64,000 nt of DNA from Dipteronia dyeriana (taxonomy: Eukaryota; Streptophyta; Magnoliopsida; Sapindales; Sapindaceae). The DNA lies in contig CM065300.1 in NCBI GenBank assembly GCA_032871835.1, positions 113,705,088-113,769,087 on the forward strand, read 5' to 3'. The notes beneath the pieces were generated by a model. The model saw only the letters and a program-made list of their open reading frames with translations, was not told the origin of the DNA and searched no databases. Positions within the stretch are counted from its first letter, which is position 1; every line of letters begins with the position of its first letter. A program made the position numbers and the translations under genes. This document shows positions 45,598 through 55,005 of the stretch, one piece after another.

Positions 45598-46400
45598 TGT
45601 GAGTCTAGCAACCTAGAGTGGGGGTGAGTATGTATTAATTCAATAGATTACCAACTTTTTGAATTAATCATTATTAATGAATTTAACCTGTATTATCAAG
45701 CATTCAATTAATGTTAAACATGTATAAAACAATAATGACACAAGATTTGTTTTACGTGAGAAACCCTCAAACTGGCAAAAATCACAGGCTATCCTTTTGG
45801 CCACGTACGTCCTTAAAATCCACTACTTGAATGAAAGTTTAAAACCTAGGTTGACCTAAAGTCACACCATACATAGTCACTAACACTTTCACTCTACCTA
45901 ACCTGCCTTTAGTAATGATCCTAGACCACAAGCTTGTGCACTAATCCACTTAGTCATAAGGCTTAACAATCACTAATGAGATTTAGCAACCTATGAGAAT
46001 ATATAGAAATATTCTATTATGCAATTAATGCTAGGCAACACTAAATGGTTATCCAGGGATTTTAAGATGACAATAAATACAAATCCTAGATATCAAGATC
46101 TAAATGTAAATGCATGTAAATTTAGATAGAGTACAAAATGGTCTTAAATGTTAGCTATCAATGAACATATATATTCTCAACCATCAATCAACAACTCAAG
46201 CATGTTATAATTAGCAATATAAATAAAATCATGCATTAACTCAACAAATAAAACTAAACCAAAGAAAACAAGAATACAAAGAAATGCAAGGAGTTACAAT
46301 GGAGTTTTAGGGTATGTTCAAATTACCTAGTCAACAGAAACAAGAATAATCCATGAAGATGATGATTGTGAGATGCTAGATGCTTTTGGATTATTGTCTA
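45598..46400 (-). repeat. SIRE-like LTR 'G', left part (interrupted by family A copy 4)
   Basis: Starts TGTGAGTCTAGCAACCTAGA on the plus strand, then 'gggggtgagtatg' and 'ttttacgtgagaaaccctc'. The same ordered words (TGTGAATATACCTAGAGGGG, 'gagtgaataag', 'atttacgtggtaaacctcc') open the segment at 62816. They therefore look like the same end of two related LTRs. It continues after copy 4, at 55006. Lineage assignment rests on the SIRE-like gag to the right and is moderate. Confidence 0.5.
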
Positions 46401-46599
46401 TGTTAGGATTATGCTCGATAGCAAAAGTGTAATATTGTAATTGACAATCTTTTCATATTAATAAAGTGGTTTCTAGTTTAACAAATCTTATAGCATTTAT
46501 AGTTTAATTATTATAATTGTCAAAAGGAGTTATTTGTCTAATCAAATTAGGAAGTCTTTAATACGGTTATAAATAAACTATTGAGTTAGATTAGGAGTC

Positions 46600-46870
46600 T
46601 TGGTGTAGGATATAATTCCTTTTTGAAAAAGATTCTTACCCACCAAGTAAATCTACCTAAAGAAAGGATTCTTAACTACCAAGTAATCTTCTTAGGAAAA
46701 GAATTAAGTCTCCTAATTATATTCTTGTGAATTTTGGCTAGCTCATAAATATATAAGAGGATATAATTCCTTTTAGAAAAGGATTCTTAACTACTAAATA
46801 AATCCACCTAAGGAAAGGATTCTTGCCAACCATGTAAATCCTTCTTAGGAAAGGATTTTTGATCCTATAT
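46600..46870. repeat. Degenerate ~40-50-bp modules inside LTR of copy 4
   Basis: Words such as GGATTCTTAACTACCAAGTA, GGATTCTTGCCAACCATGTA and 'aaatccacctaaggaaag' recur about five times. The matching stretch in the 3' LTR is 54260-54520. Copy 2 (21930-22020) has two such modules and copy 1 (10690-10740) essentially one. Confidence 0.65.
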
Positions 46871-46876
46871 ATATAT
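46865..46876 (+). promoter_or_regulatory. TATA-like box in family A LTR
   Basis: CTATATATATAT followed by 'ccttgtgaatttcggccagcc', conserved at about 54525 in the 3' LTR and, as CTATATATACTCC, in copy 2 near 22032. Conservation between diverged LTRs supports a promoter element; the start site is not determined. Confidence 0.45.
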
Positions 46877-47493
46877 CCTTGTGAATTTCGGCCAGCCCTA
46901 TGATTTTTAGAGTGAAACTTTCAGCCAACCTAAGAGTTTTCTATGAGAGAATTTTTCTTGGCAAGAGAGAATTTTGAGAGAAAAAATTTAGTATTTTACT
47001 CTAAACAAAATTCAATCCACTCTAAGATATAGGGTGTGGAATTCGACCAAGGAGAAAAGAGAAAAAGAGAAAGTTTTTATTTTTGATAGTATACTAGTAT
47101 CGTTTACATCAAAAGGGTTTTGTGTACAAAATCAAATCGGGTTCACGCGAGTTTCAATCAAGTAGATTGATAATTCACAAGTGATCGGACGTTCTTGGAT
47201 TTTTCTCTTGGAGGATATTTGTAACTAACAAAGAAAAGATTTTGTTTGTCTCCATCCTCAGGTATATAATTTAATGAAAGGGAGTCACGTTCATGATTGG
47301 ATTGGAAGATCTTACGGAATCAATTGGCACTTGTTCAATCGTCACAAGAAAAAGGTACGATACTTTTTTATACCTCAATTAATCTAGGGTTAAGGTTCTT
47401 GTTATTAAATGGGAAAATTTTTATTTATACGCAAACCCTAATTTTCACTTTTATCACGCTTTCGTTGCGTTTTGAACTGTTTTTTTCCCTACA

Positions 47494-47506
47494 ATTGGTA
47501 TCAGAG
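47494..47506 (+). other. Primer-binding site of family A copy 4
   Basis: ATTGGTATCAGAG directly follows ...CCCTACA. This is the standard plant copia site for initiator tRNA-Met priming. Confidence 0.9.
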
Positions 47507-48860
47507 TTTGGTTGTACCCTTGATTAATTGATGTATGTGTTCGTGAATCTTTTTCTTTTTATTATATATATGCATGTTTTAGAAAGAGATGACACTCTTG
47601 GTATTTGTATATATATATTTACATTGGAATGTAAATATATATATATGTTTTATATGTGGTTTGTTATTGCTCAATTTTGGTCCTAGAATTTCAATGTATT
47701 TTGTTTTGGGATTGTAACAAGAAGGGTGGTCTATCATCGCCATAATTTCCTTCTTAGTAGTTGCTAATTTTTTTTTATTTTGTTGTTGTAATAAAAAAAA
47801 ACTACAGTATTTTTATTTATAATTCTTCTATAATACACTCAAGTTTCGAAGACTCAAATGTTTGAAGAATTAGGAGCAACCAGAGCAAGTTTGGGACCGT
47901 GCAAGCCGTAGCATCGAACGTGCGTGCCAAGAGCAAGCATCAACGTTTGTTGTGGCATGGGATACAAACGGCAGCCCTATGGGATCCATGGGCTGCGCAT
48001 GGCAGCCCTTTAGGGGTTTGTGGCATGCGCACTCCCATGGGTAAGGGCCAAGGGTACGCATGCGCATGGGAGGCAGTCGAGAGAGTCCAGATGACAAAGG
48101 TCGCGTGAAGATTTTTTCGGCAAGAAATAAGTTTTTTTGTATTTCACGACATGTAATTTACTTGCTTTTCTATGATGGACCAAAATTGAAGCTATTTATA
48201 TTTGTTGTAAATATTGCAATGTTTGTCATTGTTTTATAACATGTCATATAGAATAGGAGTGCCACTCATATATCTCTTTTGGTATGAACATGCATTGAAT
48301 GGTTTAAGTATCTAAATTGGCATCTAGGTAACTTGGTAAATCATTCTTTGAAATTCGATCACACGCCTTAAAAAATTGAGTTGGAGAAGGTGTTTTGAAC
48401 ACCTACGGCCTCCAAGTTTAGTTGAGCTTTATGTTTCGTGAATAACACCCCAAGGGGTATTCATGAATGGAATTTAGCAAGATACTTTCTTACAAGGATA
48501 GACTAGACAATTAGCCCACACGATATCTACTCCCAAAGGAGGGATATTCGTAAGGGATTATATTGAAGGTCGATAACTTGGTAACACACTCAATGTAATT
48601 TTATTAATATCCTCCCAAGGGTTCTTATTAATAAAATTGCAAGGCTAAAATTGAAAACGTTGATTGTTATGTTAACAATTAGGTGGGACCTAGTCCAAGT
48701 AGTAAATGTTGCGAACTCCCAAAGGAGGCGTGATATTTATAGGTGTTGGATCACCGTTGAATTTTTACGATAGAATTATTTCATTTAATTCAAGATCAAT
48801 ATTCAAAAGTGCTTTATCATGATTATTTACTTATATAATTTTTGTTAATATAAAGAAATC
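47507..48860 (+). other. Leader of family A copy 4 with GC-rich palindromic island
   Basis: Non-coding, 1.35 kb. It holds a GC-rich island at 47880-48110, with words like GGGATCCATGGGCTGCGCAT and GCATGCGCATGGGAG that are near-palindromic and also occur (opposite strand) at 18838-19060 in copy 3. The rest is AT-rich and closely parallels copy 3 (for example 'ggcatctaggtaacttgg'). No gene. Confidence 0.6.
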
Positions 48861-49640
48861 ATGACCCCATCTCTAATTAATATCCTAAAAGATTATACTT
48901 TAACTGGTGATAATTATGTCACATGGAAAAGGAAAATTGGGTTTTTATTGCAATACGAAAAGCATAAGTTCATTCTGTGAGCTTCTAAACCACCTACTCC
49001 CACTAATGAATCTACTCAGAAGCAAAGAGATAAGTATCAGCAGTGGGAATCTCTGATGAGATGGCTAAATGTTACATTATGGCCACCATCTCCGACGTGT
49101 TGCAACAGCAACATAAAGAAATGGAGACTGCTACTGATATAATGATGTCTCTAAAGGAGATGTAACAAGAATACTTTTATGAGGTCTAGGATGACTAAGA
49201 GAGAGGCAGTGGCTGCTTTTATGAGTCTTAGGATGAAACTTGGATAGGCTGTGAAAGATCACATGATGAAAGTCATAGCACATCTTAATATTGTTGAACT
49301 TAATGATGCTGAGATAGATGGTGAGACCAAAATTGACATGATTGTCAACTCACTATCGGATTCCTTTGATCAATTCAAGTTGGACTACACCATGAATAAT
49401 AAGGAATACACCTTGCAAGGCCTGATGCAAGATGTTCAAATCGAGGAAAAATCCTTATGAAAGGCAAGGGTCAAGAGATTCATACCGTAGGTAAAGTTGC
49501 TGTTGTTAAGACCCGTAAGAAGGTCAAGAAACAACAGAAGAAAAAGTAACTAGGACCTACAAAGATGGAGAAACCAAGATCAAAGAGAAGTGTTTCCTTT
49601 GTGATGGAAAGGGACATTGGAAAACAATTGCCTAAAGTCT
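48861..49640 (+). pseudogene. Family A copy 4: gag
   Basis: ATG at 48861 opens Met-Thr-Pro-Ser-Leu-Ile-Asn-Ile-Leu-Lys-Asp-Tyr-Thr-Leu-Thr-Gly-Asp-Asn-Tyr, the usual copia gag beginning with the Leu-Thr-Gly-x-Asn-Tyr and Trp-Lys-Arg motifs. A TGA near 48977 and frameshifts near 49065-49250 break it. 49251-49460 keeps Asp-Met-Ile-Val-Asn-Ser-Leu-Ser-Asp-Ser-Phe-Asp. The zinc knuckle at about 49593-49630 reads Cys-Phe-Leu-Cys-Asp-Gly-Lys-Gly-His-Trp, but a base loss before the last Cys destroys it. Start chosen by match with copy 3. Confidence 0.88.
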
Positions 49641-49689
49641 CAAGACAAAAATGAAGAAGGTAATATTAATTATCTTGAAACATGTTTTT

Positions 49690-50062
49690 TGGCTGGTTCT
49701 ATGGATTCGTGGATCATAGACTCTGGAGACGTTAATCTTGTTTGTTTTTCCTTACAGGGGTTTTAGGAAAGGAAAAGACTGAATGAGAATGAATTCAACT
49801 TGCATTTAGGCAATGGAACGTTTGTGTCTACTAGTGTAGTGGGAGATATTAGAATCAATTTAGATTCGTATAGGCATTTAGTTTAACAAACGCTTATTAT
49901 GTACCACAATTCAAGAGGAATTTAATTTTGGTCTCTTGTCTAAATAAATTTGGATATTCGGTTACTTTTAATAAAGGTTTTATTATTAGTAAGAATAACA
50001 AATTTGTTTGTAAAGGTACATTGGAAAACGGTTTAATCTATTTGTAGGGAAATATCTCTCAC
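49690..50062 (+). pseudogene. Family A copy 4: protease and linker
   Basis: Trp-Ile-Ile-Asp-Ser-Gly is encoded at about 49710-49727, the copia aspartic protease active site (Asp-Ser-Gly, 49719-49727). The next residue is Asp where Ala or Thr is usual, so activity is doubtful. The downstream part matches copy 3 (Asn-Glu-Phe-Asn-Leu-His-Leu-Gly-Asn-Gly) but has stops near 49765 and 49885. Confidence 0.8.
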
Positions 50063-51000
50063 TTGTTAGACACAGAATCAACGGAACCTAATCATAAAAG
50101 AGTAAAATTATCAAAAGATGAAACCTACCCATGGCATTTACGCCTAGGTCATATTAACCATAATAGGATTAACAGATTGGTATGTGATGGACCTCTAAGT
50201 GACTTAAAGGTTGATGATCTACCAACTTGTGAATCTTGTTTGGAAGGTAAAATGACCAAAATGTCATTTACGACCAAAGGCACAAGAGCCATCGAATGTT
50301 TAGGATTGATACACACTGATGTGTGTGAACCTATGAGCATTCAAGATAGAGGTGGATATGAGTACTTTATCACATTCACGGATGATCACTGAAGATTTGG
50401 CTATGTGTATCTCATGAGACATAAGTCGGATGCTTTTGATATGTTCAAAGCATTTAAAGCTGATGTAGAAAATCAGCTTGAGAAACACATACAAATCTTG
50501 AGGTCTGATCGTGGTGGAGAATATCTATCTGGTGAATTTCAGCAATATCTTATTGATAATGGGATAATTTCTCAGTTTTCTCCACCAGGCACACCTCAAC
50601 AAAATGGGGTGGCAGAAATGAGAAATAGAACTCTTTTGGATATGGTTAGGTCTATGTTTAGTTATTCAACGCTTCCTAATTCTTTTTGGGGATATGCTTT
50701 ACAAACTGCAATGTATATTCTAAACGATGTACCATCTAAGTCAGTTCCTAAAACATCGCATGAATTGTGGACCGAACGAAAGCCTAGTTTACAACACTTA
50801 AGGAGATTTGGATGAGTCCCGTTTAGAAACATGCATAGTTGTAGGATATCCAAAAGGAACAAAAGGATATTATTTTTATAGTCCTTCAGATCTTAAAGTA
50901 TTTGTTTCAACAAATGCTAAATTTCTGGAAAAGGATTATATGAATAATTTTGTGCCTAAAAGTATAATTGTCCTGAATGAGATTTTAGGAGATACAATTC
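50063..51000 (+). pseudogene. Family A copy 4: integrase
   Basis: The zinc-binding domain is at 50120-50250, with Trp-His-Leu-Arg-Leu-Gly-His-Ile and Cys-Glu-Ser-Cys. The core shows His-Thr-Asp-Val-Cys (about 50310), Ser-Asp-Arg-Gly-Gly-Glu-Tyr (about 50505) and Gln-Gln-Asn-Gly-Val-Ala-Glu (about 50598), so the DDE triad is visible. TGA at 50390-50392 splits the core, and a short deletion near 50812 removes the join to the C-terminal domain, which continues in another frame at 50808 (Val-Gly-Tyr-Pro-Lys-Gly-Thr-Lys-Gly-Tyr). It would insert the DNA copy into the genome. Confidence 0.9.
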
Positions 51001-51611
51001 CACAAGAGGTTTCACAACCTAGCCCAATTGTAAGTTTCGTACCAACACAAGATCAACCATCTACCATACCTTATCGTAGTGAGAGGGTTGTTAGACAACC
51101 CGAGAGATATATCGGTCTAGGAGAATCTGTAGAGAATCTTCCAGACAACGATGATCCCTATATGTACAAGGAAGCTATGGAAGATGTTGATTGTCACCAT
51201 TGGCAAAAGGAAATGCAATCCGAAATTGAATCTATGTTCAAAAACAAAGTCTGGTCTCTTGTAGACTTGCCTAAAGGGATAAAACTCATCGGGTGCAAGT
51301 AGGTATACAAGAGTAAAAGAGGAATGGATGAAAAGGTGTAAACCTTTAAAACTAGATTGGTAGCTAAGTGTTATACATAGAAGAAAGGTATCGATTATGA
51401 AGAAACCTGCTCTCCTGTGGCCATGCTTAAATCCATTAGGATACTCATATCCATTGCGGCATCTCTAGACCTAGAGATTTGGCAAATGGACGTCAAGACA
51501 ACTTTCCTTAATGGAAGTCTTGACGAAAGCATCTACATGATGCAATCAAAAGGATTCAATAAAAAGGGCTAAGAGGAAAGGGTATGCAAGTTGCAAAGAT
51601 CCATATAAGTA
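51001..51611 (+). pseudogene. Family A copy 4: reverse transcriptase, N-terminal part
   Basis: The frame runs from the integrase tail through Trp-Gln-Lys-Glu-Met-Gln-Ser-Glu-Ile-Glu-Ser-Met (about 51205) to Ile-Gly-Cys-Lys, then TAG at 51300-51302 where Trp is conserved in copia. Beyond it the RT palm (Ile-Asp-Tyr-Glu-Glu-Thr near 51390, Gln-Met-Asp-Val-Lys-Thr near 51485 with the first catalytic Asp) is readable but with TAG and TAA stops near 51378, 51570 and 51608. Confidence 0.87.
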
Positions 51612-52730
51612 TTGAAGCAAGTATCCATATCCTGGAACATAAGGTTTGATCAAGCCGTGAAAAGTTTTGGATTTATTCAAACCCTTGATGAACCTTGTGT
51701 ATACAAAAGGATTAAAGGCAACAAGTTGGTTTTCCTAGTTCTTTACGTTGGTGATATACTACTCATCGTAAATGATGTAGGTGTATTGACATCAATAAAA
51801 GAACGGTTAGCAAAACAATTTGATATGAAGGACTTAAGAGAAGCAAGTTATATTATTGGTATCCAAGTCGTAAAGGATAGAAAGAATAGAACGATTGCAT
51901 TATCCCAAGCTTCATACATAGATAAAATCTTGTCTAGGTTTTCCATGCAAGATTCCAAGAAAGATATGTTACCTTTCAGACATGGAATCAAACTTTCTAA
52001 GGAACAAGTTCCTAAAAATGAGCATGAAGAGAAATTCATGAGTAAGGTTCCATACACATCGGCAGTTGGAAGTCTCATGTACGCAATGCTCTGCACTAGA
52101 CCAAATATTTGTTTTATTGTTGGCATAGTTACCAGGTTTCAATCGAAACTTGGTCCTGATCACTGGACGGCTGTCAAGCATATTTTCAAGTATTTTAAAA
52201 GAACGAGAGATTATATGCTTATATACTCTGTAGGGGATTTAATTCCTATTGGGTATACAGATTCTGATTTTCAGTCAGATTCTGACTTCAGGAGATCAAC
52301 ATCAGGATCTGTGTTTACTATTGGAAGAGGGGCAGTCATATGGAGGAGTATCAAGCAATCTTGTATTGCCGATTCCACCATGAAAGCCGAGTATGTTGCC
52401 GCATGCGAGGCTGCTAAAGAGGCTGTCTGGCTCCGCCAATTCTTGATTGACTTGGAAGTGGTTCCTGATGGAAATAAGCAGATCACTATCTATTGCGACA
52501 ATAGTGTAGCAGTGGCTAATTTGAGAGAACCAAGAAGTCATAAGGGAGGGAAACACATTGAAAGAAAGTATCACCTTCTTAGGGAAATTGTGCATAGGAG
52601 TGACGTGACGATTAGCAAGATCGCGTCAGCAGAAAATTTAGTTGATCCCTTTATAAAGGCTCTTCCACAAAAGAGTTTTGATGGGCATCTAGAGAACATG
52701 GGGATGAGAGATATGACACATTTGCTATAG
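51612..52730 (+). CDS. Family A copy 4: RT C-terminus and RNase H (372-residue open frame)
   Basis: Longest open frame in the window; it is a piece of the Ty1/copia polyprotein, and its first Met is internal. Residues 44-50 hold the RT active-site box as Leu-Tyr-Val-Gly-Asp-Ile-Leu: residue 47 is Gly where the first Asp of Tyr-Val-Asp-Asp belongs, so polymerase activity should be lost. RNase H starts at about residue 215: Tyr-Thr-Asp-Ser-Asp-Phe (about 217-222), Ala-Asp-Ser-Thr-Met-Lys-Ala-Glu-Tyr-Val-Ala (about 256-266), Tyr-Cys-Asp-Asn-Ser (about 295-299) and His-Ile-Glu-Arg-Lys-Tyr-His (about 316-322), which are all intact. It ends Met-Thr-His-Leu-Leu, then the polypurine tract. A lone RNase H fragment may persist as an open frame, but expression is unsupported. 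Confidence 0.85.
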   Translation: MKQVSISWNIRFDQAVKSFGFIQTLDEPCVYKRIKGNKLVFLVLYVGDILLIVNDVGVLTSIKERLAKQFDMKDLREASYIIGIQVVKDRKNRTIALSQASYIDKILSRFSMQDSKKDMLPFRHGIKLSKEQVPKNEHEEKFMSKVPYTSAVGSLMYAMLCTRPNICFIVGIVTRFQSKLGPDHWTAVKHIFKYFKRTRDYMLIYSVGDLIPIGYTDSDFQSDSDFRRSTSGSVFTIGRGAVIWRSIKQSCIADSTMKAEYVAACEAAKEAVWLRQFLIDLEVVPDGNKQITIYCDNSVAVANLREPRSHKGGKHIERKYHLLREIVHRSDVTISKIASAENLVDPFIKALPQKSFDGHLENMGMRDMTHLL

Positions 52731-52732
52731 AG

Positions 52733-52748
52733 TAAGTGGGAGATTGTT
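52733..52748 (+). other. Polypurine tract of family A copy 4
   Basis: AGTAAGTGGGAGATTG ends against the LTR start TGTTAGG (52745). It is the priming site for plus-strand DNA. Confidence 0.85.
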
Positions 52749-55005
52749 AGGATTATGCTCGATAGCAAGAGTGTAATATTGTAAATGACAATCTTTTCAT
52801 ATTAATAAAGCGGTTTCTAGTTTAACATATCTTATAGCATTTATAGTTTAATTATTATAATTGTCAAAAGTAAATAATCATAAGGTCAAAAGACTATGAG
52901 AAAAGAAGAATTGTTCATACATCTAGATATGTATGAGGTAGACACAATTCTTTAGTTAGTCTATAATAATATTCACAACTTAAGATAAAAGGTTGGGCAC
53001 CTTTATCTTTTAAAAGTTGTAGATTCTTTTGCTGGCATTTGAGTGGGATCAAATGTGTTATGATGAGTCTAAAATCATCAAAGTGTGGTGTGTTTGGGCA
53101 AAATAATCTATTGCACTGGGTGCATTAAATAGGATCAAAATGAAATACTTTATCTAGAACCTTCAATGGATAAAAGTTTTTATTTGAAAACAATCAGAGA
53201 GTCTATCTCAATCTTGAGATAAATGATGGACTTATGGTTGCAAGTGTTACCATTTGAGCTATCAATGAGTACGATTATATAGCATAGTCTATCCTTGATA
53301 GTTTGGTGGTATTCATTTATTAATCGATAGAGGACTTCATTTATAGATATGAACATCGTGGCACCATTTTTTAAATGAGAGAAGAATACCATCATATGGA
53401 TGTTTTGAGGTATTGGATATTAAATCTTAACGTTAAGTTTTCAATAGTGTCTAATGAAACATGGCTTCTGGAAAATTCATAATATCCAAGATCAAAATGT
53501 GGTCATATGAGTAAATATGGTAACTTGGAGAGATATAGGCGGTCTATGAGCTATTGGCTATGATTACTGATATTCTTCACGAGAATACACTATCTCCATT
53601 AAGTTTTTCTAGGGTATGAATGGGGAATATTAATTTATTCTATCTTTATTTAAGAGTTCAATTTTAGTTCTTTAGTGGAATGAACTAAAATTAATAGATC
53701 AGCCATAAGTGAATCATTTGTTGAATGTGATTAGGTTATGTCTGTTGGAGCTCAAATTAAGATAGCTCGCTAAGATCCCCAATCCACACAAATTTGCATG
53801 GATCATTTGTTATATTCTATTGGGCCAATTTAGGGGTCCATCTAGAATTGTATTAAGGCATGTGAACTTGTTTCTTTTTATAAGCATAGGTCTAGTTCAC
53901 ATGTGGACTTTTTATTAAGGACCAATGGATTTAATAAAATAAGAAAAATAATATACCGCCAATATACAGGTGTTGGGCGGCAAGGCTATTAAGAATAGCT
54001 TAAATTATATTATTTCTTTTTATTATTTAATTAAATGGAAATTAATTAATTTGTTGATTAATTAATTATTTAATTAAATGTCAAAATCTTTTTCCTAATA
54101 GGAGATGGTTTCCTAAAATTATACTATTGTTAGTAGTATAATTAATATTAAAGACTATATTTGATAAACAGATAAATAAAAGGAGTTATTTATCTAATCA
54201 AATTAGGAAGTCTTTAATATGGTTACAAATACACTATTGAGTTGGATTAGGAGTCTTGGTGTAGGATATAATTCCTTTTTGAAAAGGATTCTTAACCACC
54301 AAGTAAATCTACCTAAGGAAAGGATTTTTAACTACGAAGTAATCCTTCTTAGGAAAAGAATTAAGTCTCCTAATTATATTCTTGTGAATTTCGGCCAGCT
54401 CATAAATACATATAAGATGATAGAATTCCTTTTAGAAAAGGATTCTTAACTACCAAATAAATCCACCTAAGGAAAAGATTCTTGCCAACCAAGTAAATCC
54501 TTATTAGAAAAGGATTTGTGATCCTATATATATATCCTTGTGAATTTCGGCCAGCCCTATGATTTTTAGAGTGAAAATTTCGGCCAACCTAAGAGTTTTC
54601 TAGGAGAATTTTTCTTGGCAAGAGAGAAATTTGAGAGATAAAATTTAGTATTTTACTCTGGACAAAATTCAATAAACTCTAAGATATAGGGTGTGGAATT
54701 CGACCAAGGAGAAAAGAGAAAATGAGAACGTTTTTGTTTTTGATAGTATACTAGTATCCTTTACATCAAAAGAGTTTTGTGTACAAAATCAAATCGAGTT
54801 CACGCGAGTTTCAATCAAGTAGATTGATAATTCACAAGTGACCGGACGTTCTTGGATTTTTCTCTTGGAGGACATTTGTAACTAACAAAGAAAAGATTTT
54901 GTTTATCTCCATCCTCAGGTATACAATTTAAAGAAAGGGAGCCCACACTCCTAATTTTCGTTTTTATCATGCTTCCGTTGCGTTTTGAACCGTTTTTTTC
55001 CCTAT
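52745..55005 (+). repeat. 3' LTR of family A copy 4
   Basis: TGTTAGGATTATGCTCGATA to ...GTTTTTTTCCCTA. It is more complete than the 5' LTR in its first half, but it lacks about 230 bp near its end: the text jumps from 'gcccacactCCTA' to 'attttcgttt' near 54950. In other copies CCTA occurs at both edges of the missing part ('actCCTAggtg' and 'aacCCTAattttc'). The terminal CA is replaced by TT, and no duplication is seen outside. Confidence 0.9.

Larger units (their letters stand above)
46401..47493 (+). repeat. 5' LTR of family A copy 4 (internally deleted)
   Basis: TGTTAGGATTATGCTCGATA ... TTTTTTCCCTACA. Compared with the 3' LTR it lacks about 1.3 kb: the sequence jumps from 'attgtcAAAAG' to 'GAGTTATTTGTC' near 46525, and AAAAG is present at both edges of the missing piece in the 3' LTR (52862 and 54175). 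It contains a degenerate array of '...GGATTCTTACCAACCAAGTA...' modules (46600-46870). Confidence 0.9.
46401..55005 (+). mobile_element. Nearly complete copia family A element (copy 4)
   Basis: 5' LTR 46401-47493, PBS 47494-47506, leader, gag from 48861, protease near 49720, integrase 50063-51000, RT and RNase H to 52730, polypurine tract 52733-52744 and 3' LTR 52745-55005. Domain order is that of Ty1/copia. It interrupts a SIRE-like LTR. No 5-bp duplication is obvious, because the right terminal CA is altered (CCCTATTG instead of CCCTACA). Both LTRs carry different internal deletions. Stops in gag, integrase and RT make it inactive, but it holds the longest frame in the window. Confidence 0.92.
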
